NCBI GenBank assembly: GCA_030065755.1
Contig: JASJDA010000058.1
Span: 1 to 46,741, forward strand
Origin: Prochloraceae cyanobacterium
Lineage (GTDB): Bacteria > Cyanobacteriota > Cyanobacteriia > Cyanobacteriales > JASJDA01
Direction of reading: 5' to 3'
DNA: 46,741 nt
Shown: positions 33,961 to 42,938 of the stretch, in pieces
Layout of the letters: the number at the start of each line of letters is the position of its first letter
How positions within the stretch are numbered: the first letter of the stretch is position 1
Notes under the pieces: generated by a model
Seen by the model: the letters and a program-made list of their open reading frames with translations, nothing else
What the model was told of the DNA's origin: nothing
Databases searched by the model: none
Made by a program: the position numbers and the translations under genes

Positions 33961-36133
33961 AAGTTTGATTGAGTGGATCGGCTCCAGTGCCAAAAGCACC
34001 GGTGGCAACTACATCTACACCAGCATCGATATTTACCCCAGGACCTCGGTTCGACCAGGACATTACATCACCGCCAACAATTTGCTTTGCTGAAGCGATC
34101 GATTCAAACAAGCCGATCGAGCCAAAAAGCGTTGATGCACCTACGCCAATGCCACTCGCCGGACTAGGAGGAGCAACTGTACCGTAGCCAGGAGCACCAT
34201 TGCCAGTTGAAAACAACAATGCAGTATTTGGTGCCAGAGTTCGATTAATTGAATCAATTAGCCGAGACTGGTAGTCATATCCGTCGTTGTTGATTCCACT
34301 AAAGCCCCAAGAGTTAGAGACAATTTGAATATCATCACTAGTGCCAGAGATCCCGTCGTAGCCGAGACCAGCGTAGATGTAACCATCTTCAATGAATGGA
34401 GAAATGTACCAATTACCATTTTGGGTGGAAGCCACGTCTTTGCCAGGACCGACTACTAGCCCCCGACCCCCCGCCTGAGGCGTTCCGTCGGGTCCTGCAA
34501 ACACGGAACCAGTTACTACTCCTTGACCCACTGCTACCGAAGTAGTACCCATGCCGTGATCGCCACCGCCTTCACTATCGTCCATTACGTGAAAGGCAAC
34601 CAAATCACCGTTCCCGAAGAAAGAGCCAGGAATACCCCAGTACCAGTCCAGTGTTGGTAAAGCTGTTTTGCCGTCAGAGATAAAATAAACTAAACCGCCA
34701 GAGATGTCGTTGAGGTTGTCGTTATTGTAGTCTAAAGCAGCTACTTCCTGATATGTAAAGTCCCTAGTTAGCCGTGCAGGAGTTTCGTCAGTAAAGTCAA
34801 AATTAAAGTTAAGATCGACATATACCGTGTCGTAAACCCCAGCTTTTTCCTCATCCACGACTAGAATCGCTGCTCGCTCACCTTTTACAGCGGTACCGTC
34901 ACCAAAAATCCCGTTCAGAATTTCGGCTTTGTTAGCCAGTGCTTTGTCGGGGTGAGAACCGTAGTGATAAACACCGCTCAGGCTGGTATTTGGCACTATA
35001 TAGTTGTGTTCTACCTTTGCGCCTAGCGGCGAATAGCGGAAGTTTCCCAATGCCGTGGCCGAGGTATCAGCGTAGTCGGCGACGCCGTCAGCAATAAACG
35101 ACGTACCTAAACGAAAATCGAAGGCAGCTACGTAACTCGACCAAGAGTCAAACATTTGGGGCAGGCCGTAGTAGGGACTCGCTGGGTCTTCGATGTAAGC
35201 CCAGGTGCCCAACAGATCTGGGTGGGCGTAGTCAGCCCCCGAATCGTTAGACATGTAACGAACACCTTTACCCGTGTAACCTTTTGCCCAGGCTTCTTGT
35301 GACCCGTGGATGGCACCCCCAGTGTGGAACCAGCCCTGCGGTTCTGGTCGAGACCTTGCTTCTATTGCTGCTGCAACGTCTGGGTCGCTAAACTTTGTTG
35401 GTACCTCCAGGAGAGATTCTGCTCTTTGCAGCGAAATAACCTTGGCATCACTTGCCATTTTTAGCAGTGCTGAGGCTGAGGCAAAACCCGAAGCAACCGT
35501 ACTGCCGAGCGGATCGATGAAGGGGCGAACAAACCACTGCTCAGTATAAGCGTCCAAGTCCGTACCTGCCTTGATTCGGGCGACAAATTGCAGTTGAGTT
35601 CTCCGAGCGGCGGCAATAATATCTTGGAGTAAATTAGAATGGATTTTCTCCACTACCGCATTCGCCAAAATAATATTGGAACTGCTAGCATTGTTCCTAA
35701 AAAATCCCGACTCTAGCTCAATCCGATCGAGCTTCTCACTCAAAGTGTGGTTAATTTTAGTTGTTGGGGAAACCTTAATCTCAGAAATGCTAAAATTTTC
35801 ACGGGATCCAATCTGACTTAAATAGCTCGAATAGCTATTGGTTGCAAATGCTGTTTGGCTCTCGATCGTAAAATTTGGACTGACAAAGTTTGTTAATTGT
35901 TGCCCATAGCTTTGCCCAGTCTCATTTGAGTTTTTGAGAAAGCTCTCGCTTGCATCGTTTGTCTTCAAAGGCTCAGATGAGACCAGGGATCTTGGATTTA
36001 AGGATGCTAATAATTCATCCGCCTCTATCAACGAAATAATATTCTCAAGCACGCTTCGAGAGAAATCCCGAACAAAGATGGATGGGTTCCCAAGGATTAA
36101 AGGATTGAACCCGATGATTTTGTAGTTCTTCAT
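33961..36133 (-). pseudogene. Subtilisin-like (S8) protease truncated by a tnpB element
   Basis: The remaining frame (about 724 codons of host sequence) encodes a large subtilase without a signal peptide. It keeps the catalytic Asp region (SNDSGADYAHPDLLGTW, about residue 297) and His region (GGGDHGMGTTSVAVGQ), an insert with calcium-site-like DLNFNFDFTDE, and the oxyanion-side stretch VSNSWGFSGINNDGYD. It stops soon after SWSNRGPGVNIDAGVDVVAT, exactly where the element's right end begins. The GTSxAxP segment with the catalytic serine, always downstream of that point, is gone. No matching C-terminal part is found on the other side of the element. The product, if made, cannot be a protease. 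The N-terminal 170 residues resemble a propeptide of unknown type. Confidence 0.88.
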
Positions 36134-36185
36134 TATTACCCATCTCCACTTGTTTCTTCGTAAGCTATTAATGTTCTTCTATTGT

Positions 36186-36333
36186 TTATCCCTCTTATGT
36201 CACTGTTGAAAAGCACTCGTCAGGATAAGAACTCTGAAAGCTTTTCAGTATCAAGATTCTCGCTGTCAGTTTCTGACAGAAAATAAAAAACGCAGCTAAA
36301 TTTCTAGAAGCGTCTTCTCTTCTCGGTTTTAGC
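36186..36333. repeat. 148-bp direct repeat, copy A
   Basis: The segment from TTATCCCTCT to GGTTTTAGC aligns without gaps to copy B at 36426-36573; I count 108 identities in 148 (about 73%). Best-conserved blocks are CTGAAAGCTTTT, AAAAACG and CTAGAA.CGTCTTCT. It lies 52 bp upstream of the broken S8 protease gene. Read on the minus strand it is open for most of its length, but no protein family is recognised. Confidence 0.85.
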
Positions 36334-36425
36334 GATCTCGAGCGACCAGAGTAACAGAAGCTGTCCACGAGCGCGAGCGCACGAGATGATTGTGAAGAAA
36401 CATTAAGCTGTTTCTTAGGAGAGGG

Positions 36426-36573
36426 TTATCCCTTTTCTGTCACTCAAGGATGCGCTAAGGTAGGAGAGGAATTCTGAAAGCTTTTTGGAATAAAGATTTG
36501 AGCGTTCAATTACTGATAGAAATGAAAAAACGTAGCCAAATCTCTAGAACCGTCTTCTATTATAGGTTTTAGC
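36426..36573. repeat. 148-bp direct repeat, copy B
   Basis: Same orientation as copy A, offset 240 bp. Its right edge coincides with the point where the tnpB reading frame at 36574 loses family similarity, so the IS605-like element was broken at, or inserted next to, this repeat. The 92 bp between the copies holds no gene. Confidence 0.85.
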
Positions 36574-37163
36574 CCTCCAGACAATGCTGCAGCTGTTATT
36601 GTCCCAAAATCGATACCTACTGCACCCTTACCCAATTGTCTTTCTGGACTACATTTAACAGTAATCGAAGCAAACCACTGATTAGTACAAGATTTCCAGA
36701 TTATTGTACAAGTGCTAGGTTTTCCCCAAGTTCTAGCAGTACCTCTCATTCTTATGGTGCCAAGATTAGACAATTTTAAATGTCCGTTTTTACCTTCGCT
36801 TATTGCCTTCCAACCAGCGCTGCAAGGATAAGTCCAACCACGATAATAACGAGCCGATTTGAATTTGGGGTATTTGCTCAAACCAGAAAAAAATCTGTTA
36901 AAAGCAAAATCTACCCTTTTTAGGGTACTTTGCAAAGCATGAGAACCTAGAGGTTTGTACTCTGGCCAAAACTCTTTAAACTCTGGCAAACAGTTTTGCT
37001 GCTCAAAATAATCAACAGATTTGTTGAACTTTTGATATTGAGTTTTTCTATTAGCTAGCGCTGCATTGTATAACAAACAGTGTAAACGTCTCCAATCGTG
37101 TAGTTGACGTAACTGTGTACGGTTAGGATATAGTCTAAAAGTTATTCTTCTGGTAACAGACAT
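36574..37163 (-). pseudogene. tnpB: IS605-type tnpB, 3' half missing
   Basis: Starting at ATG 37163 (MSVTRRITFRLYPN), the frame encodes the N-terminal part of TnpB: QLRQLHDWRRLHCLLYNAAL, a wedge/REC-like part to GWTYPCSAGWKA, the barrel strand GTARTWGKPSTC, and the RuvC-I motif GAVGIDFGTITAAAL with its aspartate. After that the frame enters repeat copy B and stops at 36510. RuvC-II, zinc finger, RuvC-III and the right end are gone. It is divergent from the intact tnpA with 45 bp between the starts, the arrangement of IS605-type elements. A start 13 codons further upstream is possible but lacks similarity. Confidence 0.88.
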
Positions 37164-37208
37164 CAGGGACAGCGCTAGACTTATCTTTATAGTATATATC
37201 ATAGTGTA

Positions 37209-37625
37209 ATGCCTAGCAAGACTAAGTTACATTCGTTAAGACACTGCGTTTACCGAATTAATCTACATATAGTATTCGTAACTAAATATCGCCGAAAAGT
37301 TATTACGGCTGAGATATTAGAAAGATTAGAAGAAATATTTGCCCGCCTTTGCCATAATCAAAAAGCAGTTTTAGTAGAATTTAATGGAGAACAAGATCAC
37401 GTACATTTATTAATAGATGTACCTCCCGATCTAGCCCCATCAAAATTAGTAAACGTTCTTAAAACTATTTCTAGTCGTACTATCAGAAAAGAGTATGCTA
37501 GTCACGTGGCGAAGTTTTATAGAAAACCTGTATTTTGGACGGGTGCTTATTGTGTGATTTCTGCTGGGGGCGCACCTTTAGAAGTACTTAAAAAGTACAT
37601 CCAAAATCAAGAAAGTCCTGAATAG
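37209..37625 (+). CDS. tnpA: TnpA, HUH/Y1 transposase of an IS605-type element
   Basis: A 138-residue single-strand transposase of the IS200/IS605 superfamily. HUH motif DHVHLLIDV (H64 and H66) and catalytic tyrosine Y130 in LKKYIQNQ are intact, as are the N-terminal YRINLHIVFVTKYRR and the PVFWTGAYCVIS block. The full length is typical, so the enzyme is probably active although its own tnpB is broken. It could act in trans on the two solo tnpB elements in this window only if it recognises their ends, which is untested. A strong hairpin follows at 37654-37680. Confidence 0.94.
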   Translation: MPSKTKLHSLRHCVYRINLHIVFVTKYRRKVITAEILERLEEIFARLCHNQKAVLVEFNGEQDHVHLLIDVPPDLAPSKLVNVLKTISSRTIRKEYASHVAKFYRKPVFWTGAYCVISAGGAPLEVLKKYIQNQESPE

Positions 37626-37653
37626 ACAGTGCGGAAAGTGTGGCCGCCCCTAA

Positions 37654-37680
37654 CTCCCCCCGTCTTGGGGACGGAGGGAG
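37654..37680 (+). repeat. Hairpin downstream of tnpA (element end or terminator)
   Basis: CTCCCCCCGTC (37654-37664) pairs with GACGGAGGGAG (37670-37680) with one mismatch and a 5-nt loop. In IS605-type elements a terminal foldback lies beyond tnpA, so this is probably the element end on this side. There is no U-run. Confidence 0.6.
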
Positions 37681-37693
37681 AATGCGGGGCTAG

Positions 37694-37765
37694 AAATATG
37701 TTCAACAAACAATCGCCCTGGGTACTTTAGTTTACACTGACGAATATGGAATTTATCACCTGTTT
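37694..37765 (+). pseudogene. Scrap resembling an IS1595-type transposase
   Basis: About 24 codons read KYVQQTIALGTLVYTDEYGI followed by YHLF. The TLVYTDEY.IY core resembles the segment around the second catalytic acidic residue of IS1595/ISXO2-type DDE transposases from cyanobacteria. Nothing recognisable lies on either side. The match is short, so the call is tentative. Confidence 0.4.
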
Positions 37766-37823
37766 AGGTTAAATATTAAATTTAGACCCCACTCCCCACT
37801 CCTATCTCAGAGTAATGCTAATT

Positions 37824-38594
37824 TTATGCATCCATTAGAAAAGATAAGGGACGACTCATATCAGCAGCAAAACCGAGTATTCCTCGATCGCGATGTTGAT
37901 AAAGCAATTTTCTCTGCGAGTCGAAGAGAAAAGTTCCTCCACGCTGGGTAATATGAGCCGCATCTGGTACGTAAATATTCCAGTGACTGAGAACTTCTAC
38001 CATATTTCTCAGCCGCAAAGTCGCTAGTTCAAAAGGACGCTGAAAACCACTACCACCTGCTTTCTTAAAATACGCTCCTTTCAGGGGAGGTAGTGGTGAA
38101 GCTTTTACTACCTCCTCATCTCCTATTAACTGTGGTGCTAGACGATCGCCCCAATAACCTCGGAACACTTCAGCTAGAGTTCCAGGGCTGCCAATTCCAG
38201 CACACATTAATATCAAGTTCAACCAAGCATTTTGTGGAGCCGAAAGACCTGGTATTTTGAGGGAAAGACCTTTGTATAGATTGAGTTTTTGGTGCAGTTC
38301 TCCATTGGGATCCACAAATAGCCATTCTCGGGAAAATCCCGTGTAGTCGCAGAAGCGATCGCCAGAAGCGCGATTTCCAATACCAATGGCTCTGATCGCC
38401 ACTCCTGACTCTTGGAGAGTAACCCGTTCCCGTTGCAGCCACCACGCGTATTCGAGGCTGTCAAAATCTCCCAATTGCGGCAATACTAGCACTAGTAAGC
38501 GGTTTGCCGAATCACAGCCGCTCAGGACAGGTAAAATTTTTCCATCACTAACTCGCTCGTACTGAGCTCGATCTAAGATTACAGTATCGTTCAT
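37824..38594 (-). CDS. Peroxiredoxin-like (AhpC/TSA fold) protein lacking the active-site cysteine
   Basis: A 256-residue soluble protein resembling the AhpC-TSA_2 'peroxiredoxin-like' family: LVLVLPQLGDFDSLEYAWWL (about 31-50), then VAIRAIGIGNRASGDRFCDY, SREWLFVDPNGELHQKLNLY, and the closing GGTFLFDSQRKLLYQHRDRG. In thioredoxin-fold relatives the cysteine site would fall after the first strand; here that place reads GDFDSLEYA, with no cysteine. The insert between 120 and 200 (GTLAEVFRGYWGDR, GSGFQRPFELATLRLRNM) is typical of the family. A peroxidase role is therefore doubtful. It is separated by 84 bp from the globin-like gene upstream on the same strand. Confidence 0.75.
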   Translation of the reverse strand: MNDTVILDRAQYERVSDGKILPVLSGCDSANRLLVLVLPQLGDFDSLEYAWWLQRERVTLQESGVAIRAIGIGNRASGDRFCDYTGFSREWLFVDPNGELHQKLNLYKGLSLKIPGLSAPQNAWLNLILMCAGIGSPGTLAEVFRGYWGDRLAPQLIGDEEVVKASPLPPLKGAYFKKAGGSGFQRPFELATLRLRNMVEVLSHWNIYVPDAAHITQRGGTFLFDSQRKLLYQHRDRGILGFAADMSRPLSFLMDA

Positions 38595-38678
38595 GTCATT
38601 TAGTATAATAGCTATATCCTTTGTATAGCAAAGTAATTAGGATATTCTGCTAATAAACTTTATTTCAGGTTAGAAACC

Positions 38679-39248
38679 TTAGCCCAAAGATGGTGTTAAT
38701 TGCAAGTGAGATTGTTGATTTGGGAAACTAATTTGATTTAAATAATTTTCTCTGCTATTTTTTTTAGCGATCGCTTTAGCTTTTAGCTTTTTCACGATCG
38801 AATTTATTCCCTTAAGAGAAGACTTATCTGCTTCTATTTCTAGTATTAAGCCAATAATCAGGCTGTAAAGATCTTTCCACGCTTCTTCTACTTCTGGCGT
38901 AAAGGCATCTTCTAAACAGGACTCGACGGTTTTTAACCATATCTGACCTATTAATTGGTGATAAGTGCAAATAAAATCGTAAATTTCATATTTTTCTAGA
39001 ATTTCTTTGACGATATTTTTTAAATATTCAATATTTTCTAAATGACTAATTATCATTCTTAATGATTCTGCAATTTCCAGTTTGTTTTCTTCGATATTGT
39101 TCTGAAACAATAAATTTTTTATTTCAGAGTTTACACTAAGATGTAACAAAAATAAAGAAGCAAATTTCGTTGAATAAGGATTGAGAAGAAAAAAGGTTTT
39201 TTCTATAATTTGAATATTCATTTGTTGATGTTTGTTAATATTTGACAT
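38679..39248 (-). CDS. Globin-fold protein without proximal histidine
   Basis: A 189-residue protein with globin architecture: FFLLNPYSTKFASLFLLHLS (A-B helices), SEIKNLLFQN (C/CD), LEIAESLRMIISHLENIEYL (E), and YHQLIGQIWLKTVESCLEDA followed by FTPEVEEAWKDLYSLI (G-H helices), the last very close to bacterial haemoglobins. In those proteins the proximal F8 histidine lies about 16 residues before the Gx motif of helix G; here that position is Tyr87 (EKYEIYDF). H97 lies in the next helix. Heme binding by the usual mode is therefore unlikely. It could be a globin-coupled sensor-like regulator or an alternative ligand binder. A 40-residue lysine-rich tail follows the globin part. The start may be M1 or M10. 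Confidence 0.7.
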   Translation of the reverse strand: MSNINKHQQMNIQIIEKTFFLLNPYSTKFASLFLLHLSVNSEIKNLLFQNNIEENKLEIAESLRMIISHLENIEYLKNIVKEILEKYEIYDFICTYHQLIGQIWLKTVESCLEDAFTPEVEEAWKDLYSLIIGLILEIEADKSSLKGINSIVKKLKAKAIAKKNSRENYLNQISFPNQQSHLQLTPSLG

Positions 39249-39649
39249 TGTTTTTTCTCAAGCAAAAATTAGTGTTATGGCCTTGAAGTAAGCTTGTTAG
39301 CTCTCTTCTTGTTTTTTATTATTGCTCTTTTCTTTCAACTTGTAAGTGAGAAAAAGTTATAAAAAGTATATAAAAAAGTTAGGAATAGTTATAAGATAGA
39401 TGTCACGATCGAGCTGCGATCGGTTCCAGGGCAAGGGATTGCCATGTTTTGGACTGTGAAATGTTTGCGATATTAGAAATAAAACTCAACCATTATTAAC
39501 CCTAACTATTCCGTTCCGAAGCGCACTATGAGCAAGCATTATAATTATTAGCTCGATTTTAATCGAGCGAGATATTTATTCACAATAAGCTTTTTGTATT
39601 ACATAATTTTAAGTATCGGAAAAAAAAGTTTAAGTTTAGTTAAAAACAG
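39249..39649. other. Intergenic region with a short palindrome
   Basis: No gene is recognised in this 401-bp gap between two minus-strand genes. GCTCGATTTTAATCGAGC (39551-39568) is a perfect 8-bp stem with a 2-nt loop and could be an operator or the 3' structure of the transglutaminase-like gene's mRNA. HIP-like GATCGAGCTGCGATCG lies near 39407-39422. The globin gene's promoter is expected here. Confidence 0.45.
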
Positions 39650-41974
39650 TTAAGAATTCGATCTTTTTAAACCGCGAATCAATCCTTTATATTGCTGGTG
39701 CAGATATTGAATATTAGGCATTTGAGAACCATAACGCCAGCGAACATAAGCTTGGGAAATTTCCTCAATAACTTCAGCAATTACCTTCTGATGATGTTGG
39801 CGAGAATTTTTAGCATACTCTAAAGGTGTTTGTGCTGGATGCTTGGGAAAACCTTTGTCTCCCAAAACCCTCAGCATCTGCAAATACAGCCTTTCGATCG
39901 GGGAAAGCTTAGCAAGACGACGGCGATAACTCCAACTTCCCCATTGCTTCCATCCCAGCCAACCTAAAAATCCGCAGATCGTCCCGACTATCAAACCTGT
40001 AAAAACGCCAATTATCCCACTAGAAACGAAGTTCCAAAACCAAACAATTAATCCCAACACTCCCCCAATTACTTTAGTCCAGAGGATATTAAAAAAACTG
40101 GTAACTGGCGATGGCAACCAACTAGCTACCCAATCCCACAACTGTCGTAAAACTCCGAAGGTTTGGTCTTGTTGAAAGGATGGGGGAATCAAAGGGTGTC
40201 CTGGAATTGGATCGAAACTAAACCATCCATATCCTGGAAAAAACACCTCAGTTAAAGCATAGGCATCCGTATTGCGAACGATATAGTAGCCAGTAAAAGG
40301 ATTGAATTGACCAGGTGCAAAACCCACTGCTACCCTTGCAGGGATGCCAATGGAACGCAACATTATAGTTAAAGCGGTAGAGAAGTGATCGCTATAACCA
40401 CCCTGAAAGCGGAAAAGAAAAGCTTCTACTAGATCTTCATTTTCAGCGAAAAAGGGAAGATCTGGTTTTATGCTGTAGTTTTGTTTTAGTGTTTGGGCGA
40501 GAAATAAAGCTTTTTCATAAGGGGAAGTAATGGGTTTGGGAGATTTAGCCAGAAGTGCTTCTGTTTGTTGTCTAACCCGATCGCTAATTTCTGGGGGGAC
40601 TTGTAAATAGTAGTTTTTGACAGTTTTGGGATATTCTTGCGATGCTTGTCCCAGTAAGGTTCGATCGCGATAAGGAACCTCTGAAATAACCGTGTAAGTC
40701 AGTCCCTCACTCAAACCTGCAGGACTTCGCAAGCTTCCTTCTGGATCTACTGCCACTTCTTTAGTGGGAAAATAGAGAAATTGAGGGTAAGAAAGGGCAG
40801 GAATTATATTCGGTAAATCTGAAACAGCAGTATAACTTTGAATTACTTTTTTAGTTTTACCGATGCGCAGAGGAGAAGGGATATAAAAGCGATAAGACCA
40901 ATTTGGACGCTTGATGTTACTGAGTTGCTTGTCGCGAGAAATTTCCCAACCCTGTCCCGTGTAACGATCGAATGCTAAAGCGCGCCAAAAACCTGGGGCT
41001 TGGGAACGAATTCGCAGAACTACTTTCTCTTTGAGTTCCCCTCGCAGGTTTTGGTTCATTTTTCTATTGAAGCCGTAATAGAAAGTCTCGTCAACTTTTC
41101 CTTTACCTTCTGTTGGCGCTTGACTCGAACCGCTACCGTTACCTGTTTTCTGCCCATCTTTGACATAACCAGGGCTAGTAACCTCTCGATTTTCACTGTC
41201 AAAAGTTCGATCGGCGATATCGGCTGGGGCGCTTACAGGAAATGTTTTCAACTGATATCCTGGAAATCGAGGCATCAGAGCAAAAATAGTTAGCCCCAAC
41301 CCCATAACGACTAATAAGAATACCCCTAAACGTTTGGGAGAAAGGGGAGAGAATTTGAGCCCATCTCTTTTTGGTTGATTTTTCTTGTAGGGACTAAATA
41401 GATAGGTATCGACACTTTCTAAACCGAGACGAGAACGGTAATCTAGAACTAGGGTAGGAATAGCGATCGCTAAAAATACCACCAAGAAAGGAGCAAAAGT
41501 TAAGGTTTGAGAAACCGTACCAGATACGCCTAACAAAATTAGCCCGATAACCATCGAATAGCCTAAATCCTTACGACGGGGTAAGTCAAAGCTGTGGAGG
41601 ACTTGCACTTGAACTAACAACTGTGCCAGTACCATGCGCGTATCGTTTAAATTAGCGATTAAATGGGCAAAGAAAGCCAGCAAGACTCCTATCATCGCGA
41701 TAGAGAGAAAAAATTTCAGCGTTACGCTGTTTTTCTTGCGCTGTCGCCAACTATAGAAGGAACCCACAAGACTCAAAGGTATAGCCCAAAGACTCATCTG
41801 GGTTTGTGCGGCAACGTCTGTGGCAATAATCCCCACAATGACCAGCGCTTGTACCAGTATTCGCAGTACAATAGATTCTTCAGTCTTTTTTTGCGAGATC
41901 GACTCTGGCCGTCGCCAAATTTTATTAAAGTATGAAAGGGTTGGGTTTTTATCAGCTACCATGCGATCGGGCAA
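39650..41974 (-). CDS. Transglutaminase-like membrane protein (TgpA/DUF3488 type), catalytic residues replaced
   Basis: A 774-residue protein with a six-helix N-terminal membrane part (about 40-250), a large periplasmic region with the transglutaminase-like core (about 470-600), one or two more membrane helices (about 640-680) and a cytoplasmic DUF4129-like tail with LSPIERLYLQMLRVLGDKG and HPAQTPLEYA. The core is recognisable by MLRSIGIPARVAVGFAPGQF and FFPGYGWFSFDPIPGH. The catalytic cysteine of the family falls at S528 (GGYSDHFS), and the catalytic histidine at Y572 (NTDAYALTEV). Only the third acid is kept. It is therefore probably not a peptidase or transglutaminase; a structural role in the cell envelope is possible. 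Divergent from the hydrolase at 42078. Confidence 0.85.
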   Translation of the reverse strand: MPDRMVADKNPTLSYFNKIWRRPESISQKKTEESIVLRILVQALVIVGIIATDVAAQTQMSLWAIPLSLVGSFYSWRQRKKNSVTLKFFLSIAMIGVLLAFFAHLIANLNDTRMVLAQLLVQVQVLHSFDLPRRKDLGYSMVIGLILLGVSGTVSQTLTFAPFLVVFLAIAIPTLVLDYRSRLGLESVDTYLFSPYKKNQPKRDGLKFSPLSPKRLGVFLLVVMGLGLTIFALMPRFPGYQLKTFPVSAPADIADRTFDSENREVTSPGYVKDGQKTGNGSGSSQAPTEGKGKVDETFYYGFNRKMNQNLRGELKEKVVLRIRSQAPGFWRALAFDRYTGQGWEISRDKQLSNIKRPNWSYRFYIPSPLRIGKTKKVIQSYTAVSDLPNIIPALSYPQFLYFPTKEVAVDPEGSLRSPAGLSEGLTYTVISEVPYRDRTLLGQASQEYPKTVKNYYLQVPPEISDRVRQQTEALLAKSPKPITSPYEKALFLAQTLKQNYSIKPDLPFFAENEDLVEAFLFRFQGGYSDHFSTALTIMLRSIGIPARVAVGFAPGQFNPFTGYYIVRNTDAYALTEVFFPGYGWFSFDPIPGHPLIPPSFQQDQTFGVLRQLWDWVASWLPSPVTSFFNILWTKVIGGVLGLIVWFWNFVSSGIIGVFTGLIVGTICGFLGWLGWKQWGSWSYRRRLAKLSPIERLYLQMLRVLGDKGFPKHPAQTPLEYAKNSRQHHQKVIAEVIEEISQAYVRWRYGSQMPNIQYLHQQYKGLIRGLKRSNS

Positions 41975-42077
41975 TAAAGATTGGGCAATTCTCCCTTTTT
42001 ATAGCCCATTATTTCTGCTATCCACCCTGCTATATTTACGGAAATATATTGTTATATAAAGTTAGCTCACTCCGCAA

Positions 42078-42938
42078 ATGCGCGCAAAAATTAGAGATAC
42101 AGAAATATACTTTGACATATCTGGGGCTGGTTTAGTCCCAGATGGATTGAGGATGCGAGAAAAACCAGTGGCTTTTCTCATTCACGGGGGACCTGGGGTA
42201 GATCACACCTCCTACAAACCCAGATTTTCAACTTTAAGCGATTGCGCCCAACTTGTCTATTTCGACCATCGAGGACAAGGGCGATCGGCTCGCGGTCCCA
42301 AAGAAACCTACACGTTAGATAATAATGTGGAAGATATGGAGGCGTTGCGTCAATATTTGGGTCTTGACAAAATTGTCGTTATCGGTACTTCCTACGGCGG
42401 TATGGTTGCCCTAACTTATTCGGCGCGCTATCCTCAGAATGTATCTCGTTTAATTGCTATTGCTACGACAGCTGAATCGAGATTTTTAGAGCAGGCGAAG
42501 GAAAATTTAGCTGAGAAAGGTACGCCAGAACAAATTGCGATCGCACAAAAACTCTGGGAAGGAAATTTTACCAATGAGTCGGAGTTGCGAGAATATATGG
42601 AAATAATGAGGCCATTATATTCTTTAAAATACAACCCCAACACGCCAAATAAAACTTGGAACAGAACTATTTTTTCTCCCGATGCAATTAATGTTGCTTT
42701 CAATGGTTTTTTGCGCACTTACAATATACTAGACCAGTTAGATAAAATTACCGCACCAACCCTAGTAATTGGCGCGCGTCACGACTGGATTTGTGCCCCT
42801 GAATTCTCCGAAAATATTGCTAAAGCTATTCCTAATGCTCAGTTGAAAATATTTGAAAATAGCGGTCATTTGATTAGGTTAGACCAACCAGAAGCTCTCC
42901 TTAAAAGTATCAGAGATTTTATAAATGACAGTAACTAA
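42078..42938 (+). CDS. Alpha/beta hydrolase, proline iminopeptidase-like
   Basis: A 286-residue alpha/beta hydrolase of the prolyl-aminopeptidase group: HGGPGVDHTSYKP (36-48), FDHRGQGRSARGP, nucleophile S105 in VIGTSYGGMVAL, acid in GARHDWICAP and histidine in ENSGHLIRLDQP. HGGPG and DxRGxGxS are hallmarks of peptidase family S33, but the nucleophile elbow GTSYGG is not the GGSWG of true proline iminopeptidases, so the substrate may differ. The last 14 bases overlap the start of dhaL, implying translational coupling. Confidence 0.88.
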   Translation: MRAKIRDTEIYFDISGAGLVPDGLRMREKPVAFLIHGGPGVDHTSYKPRFSTLSDCAQLVYFDHRGQGRSARGPKETYTLDNNVEDMEALRQYLGLDKIVVIGTSYGGMVALTYSARYPQNVSRLIAIATTAESRFLEQAKENLAEKGTPEQIAIAQKLWEGNFTNESELREYMEIMRPLYSLKYNPNTPNKTWNRTIFSPDAINVAFNGFLRTYNILDQLDKITAPTLVIGARHDWICAPEFSENIAKAIPNAQLKIFENSGHLIRLDQPEALLKSIRDFINDSN

